A stretch of 7,828 bases of DNA, taken from positions 1-7,828 of the forward strand of contig JBLHKE010000358.1 of NCBI GenBank assembly GCA_047619485.1. Direction: 5' to 3'. Position 1 is the stretch's first letter; the number at the start of each line of letters is the position of its first letter. Under the pieces are notes generated by a model. That model saw only the letters and a program-made list of their open reading frames with translations, did no database searches and had not been told where the DNA came from. Below, one piece after another: positions 6,815 through 7,828 of this stretch. This DNA comes from JBLHKE01 sp047619485 (GTDB lineage Bacteria; Verrucomicrobiota; Verrucomicrobiia; Verrucomicrobiales; DEV007). The position numbers and the translations under genes are program-made.

Positions 6815-7813
6815 ATGATCTTTCCTCCATGGATGGCGGCGGTGTTCAGGGAGGGTGGGGGAATGCTGTCGGTCGAAGCGTTCATGCGGTTAGCCTTGTA
6901 CGATCCGGCGCACGGCTACTACTCTAGAAACGTCAAGACGGTCGGTCGCGGCGGTGACTTTTCGACCTCCGCAACTCTGCACGGCGCACTCGGTGAGGCG
7001 ATCGCTGATTGGATAGATCAGAAGGAAGTGATCGAGGTTGGTGCTGGGGATGGCTCGTTGGCAGAATCGGTACTGTCCACGATGGGTTGGTGGCGGCGGC
7101 GGAAAGTGAAGTATCGGATCGTGGACACGTCCGCTCCCCTAGTCACGCGGCAGCGCGAGCGCCTAGCGAGATTCGGCAGCAGGGTCGAGTGGCATGCGAG
7201 TGTGGCGGGGGCGCTTGCGGCGTCTGATGGGATGGCCGATGTGTTTTCGAATGAACTGGTGGATGCGTTCCCGGCCGTGTCGCTGCGCTGGAATGCCGGG
7301 TTGGAACACTGGGAGGAAGTCTTCGTCAGTGACGACGGTGCTGAGACGTTCCGGCGGAGCGAATTCCAAGCAGGGTGGCAGCCGAATGTGGATGGGCAGC
7401 GAATCGAGCGGCACCGGAGTTTTCACGAGTGGTGGGAAGAGTGGCTGCCGCGATGGAAACGAGGCAGGATGCTGACCATCGACTACGGCGCACCCTTCCC
7501 GGAGGTCTACCACCGGCGCCCGATGGGAACCCTGCGCGCTTATTTTGCGCAGATGCGCCTGGATGGGGCAGGGGAGTTCTACCAGCGTGCCGGTCGTCAG
7601 GATCTGACGGCAGACGTGAATTTCACCGACCTAGCGAACTGGGGTGAAACGCTAGGTTTGAGCGAGACGCGGCTGCGGACGCAACGCGAGTTTCTGCTGG
7701 GAATGCTACCCGGGCTCGAAGCGCGGGCGGCAAACGACGCGGCACTCGGGTTCCTGTTGGACGAGGCGGGGGCTGGTGGCGCGTTTTGCGTCCTAGAGCA
7801 GCAGAGGACGTAA
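6815..7813 (+). CDS. SAM-dependent methyltransferase, MidA/NDUFAF7 family (COG1565)
   Basis: The 332-residue protein shows the family's signatures in order: F-M-R-L-A-L-Y29-D-P-x-x-G-Y-Y36 and G-R-G-G-D-F-S-T-S52 near the N-terminus, the SAM-binding loop E74-V-G-A-G-D-G80, F-S-N-E-L-V-D150-A-F-P, D-Y-G in the middle, G-T-L-R-A-Y, and D-L-T-A-D-V-N-F-T-D-L toward the end. NDUFAF7 (MidA), the mitochondrial member, methylates an arginine of complex I subunit NDUFS2; bacterial roles are not settled, so a protein-arginine target is only a guess. The sequence is somewhat compact for the family. The ATG at 6815 is 3 bases after the ligase stop (TAG-GAC-ATG), so translational coupling is likely; Met7 and Met17 are possible alternative starts. 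AGGA overlaps the upstream stop but is too close to act as a good Shine-Dalgarno. The window ends 15 bases after the TAA, so any further operon member is unseen. Confidence 0.93.
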   Translation: MIFPPWMAAVFREGGGMLSVEAFMRLALYDPAHGYYSRNVKTVGRGGDFSTSATLHGALGEAIADWIDQKEVIEVGAGDGSLAESVLSTMGWWRRRKVKYRIVDTSAPLVTRQRERLARFGSRVEWHASVAGALAASDGMADVFSNELVDAFPAVSLRWNAGLEHWEEVFVSDDGAETFRRSEFQAGWQPNVDGQRIERHRSFHEWWEEWLPRWKRGRMLTIDYGAPFPEVYHRRPMGTLRAYFAQMRLDGAGEFYQRAGRQDLTADVNFTDLANWGETLGLSETRLRTQREFLLGMLPGLEARAANDAALGFLLDEAGAGGAFCVLEQQRT

Positions 7814-7828
7814 CTTCGATTTAAAAAT

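Overview
The window looks like chromosomal DNA from a member of the Verrucomicrobiota, or a related PVC-group bacterium. The reasons are indirect: a secreted ThuA-domain protein paired with a twin-arginine Gfo/Idh/MocA oxidoreductase, a two-subunit DUF4212/VC_2705-type sodium symporter, moderately high GC, and almost no Shine-Dalgarno sequences ahead of the starts. There is no rRNA, tRNA, CRISPR array, phage gene or transposase. The assignment is an inference; no marker gene is present.

Left part (1-1363, minus strand): a two-gene unit reads leftwards. A ThuA-domain protein with a signal peptide (543-1328) is followed 21 bases later by a Tat-exported Gfo/Idh/MocA oxidoreductase that runs off the left edge (1-521). 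Both products should act outside the cytoplasm, probably on sugars or glycosides. A candidate promoter (1336-1363) sits so close to the ThuA start that the transcript would be nearly leaderless.

Middle (1364-2275): no intact gene. It holds the remains of a radical SAM protein of the PA0069/Rv2578c type (1398-1933). The CxxxCxxC cluster motif, the central domain and the C-terminus are all recognisable but lie in three different reading frames; a single-base insertion and a large internal deletion explain this. Just beyond it is a 157-base inverted pair of REP-like palindromes with GTAG heads (1967-2123), a REPIN/BIME-type element.

Right part (2276-7813, plus strand): a small and a large subunit of a sodium:solute symporter (2276-2542, 2576-4411) form one unit, ended by a likely intrinsic terminator (4514-4534). 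A second unit follows: an Aas-like protein with an intact acyl-activating (AMP-forming) ligase domain and an acyltransferase-like N-terminus that has lost its catalytic motifs (4649-6811), then, 3 bases later, a MidA/NDUFAF7-type SAM-dependent methyltransferase (6815-7813). No obvious pathway joins the two right-hand units.

No clearly new multi-gene system is present. The points most worth a second look are the three-frame radical SAM relic, the REPIN-like element beside it, and the ligase with a dead acyltransferase half.
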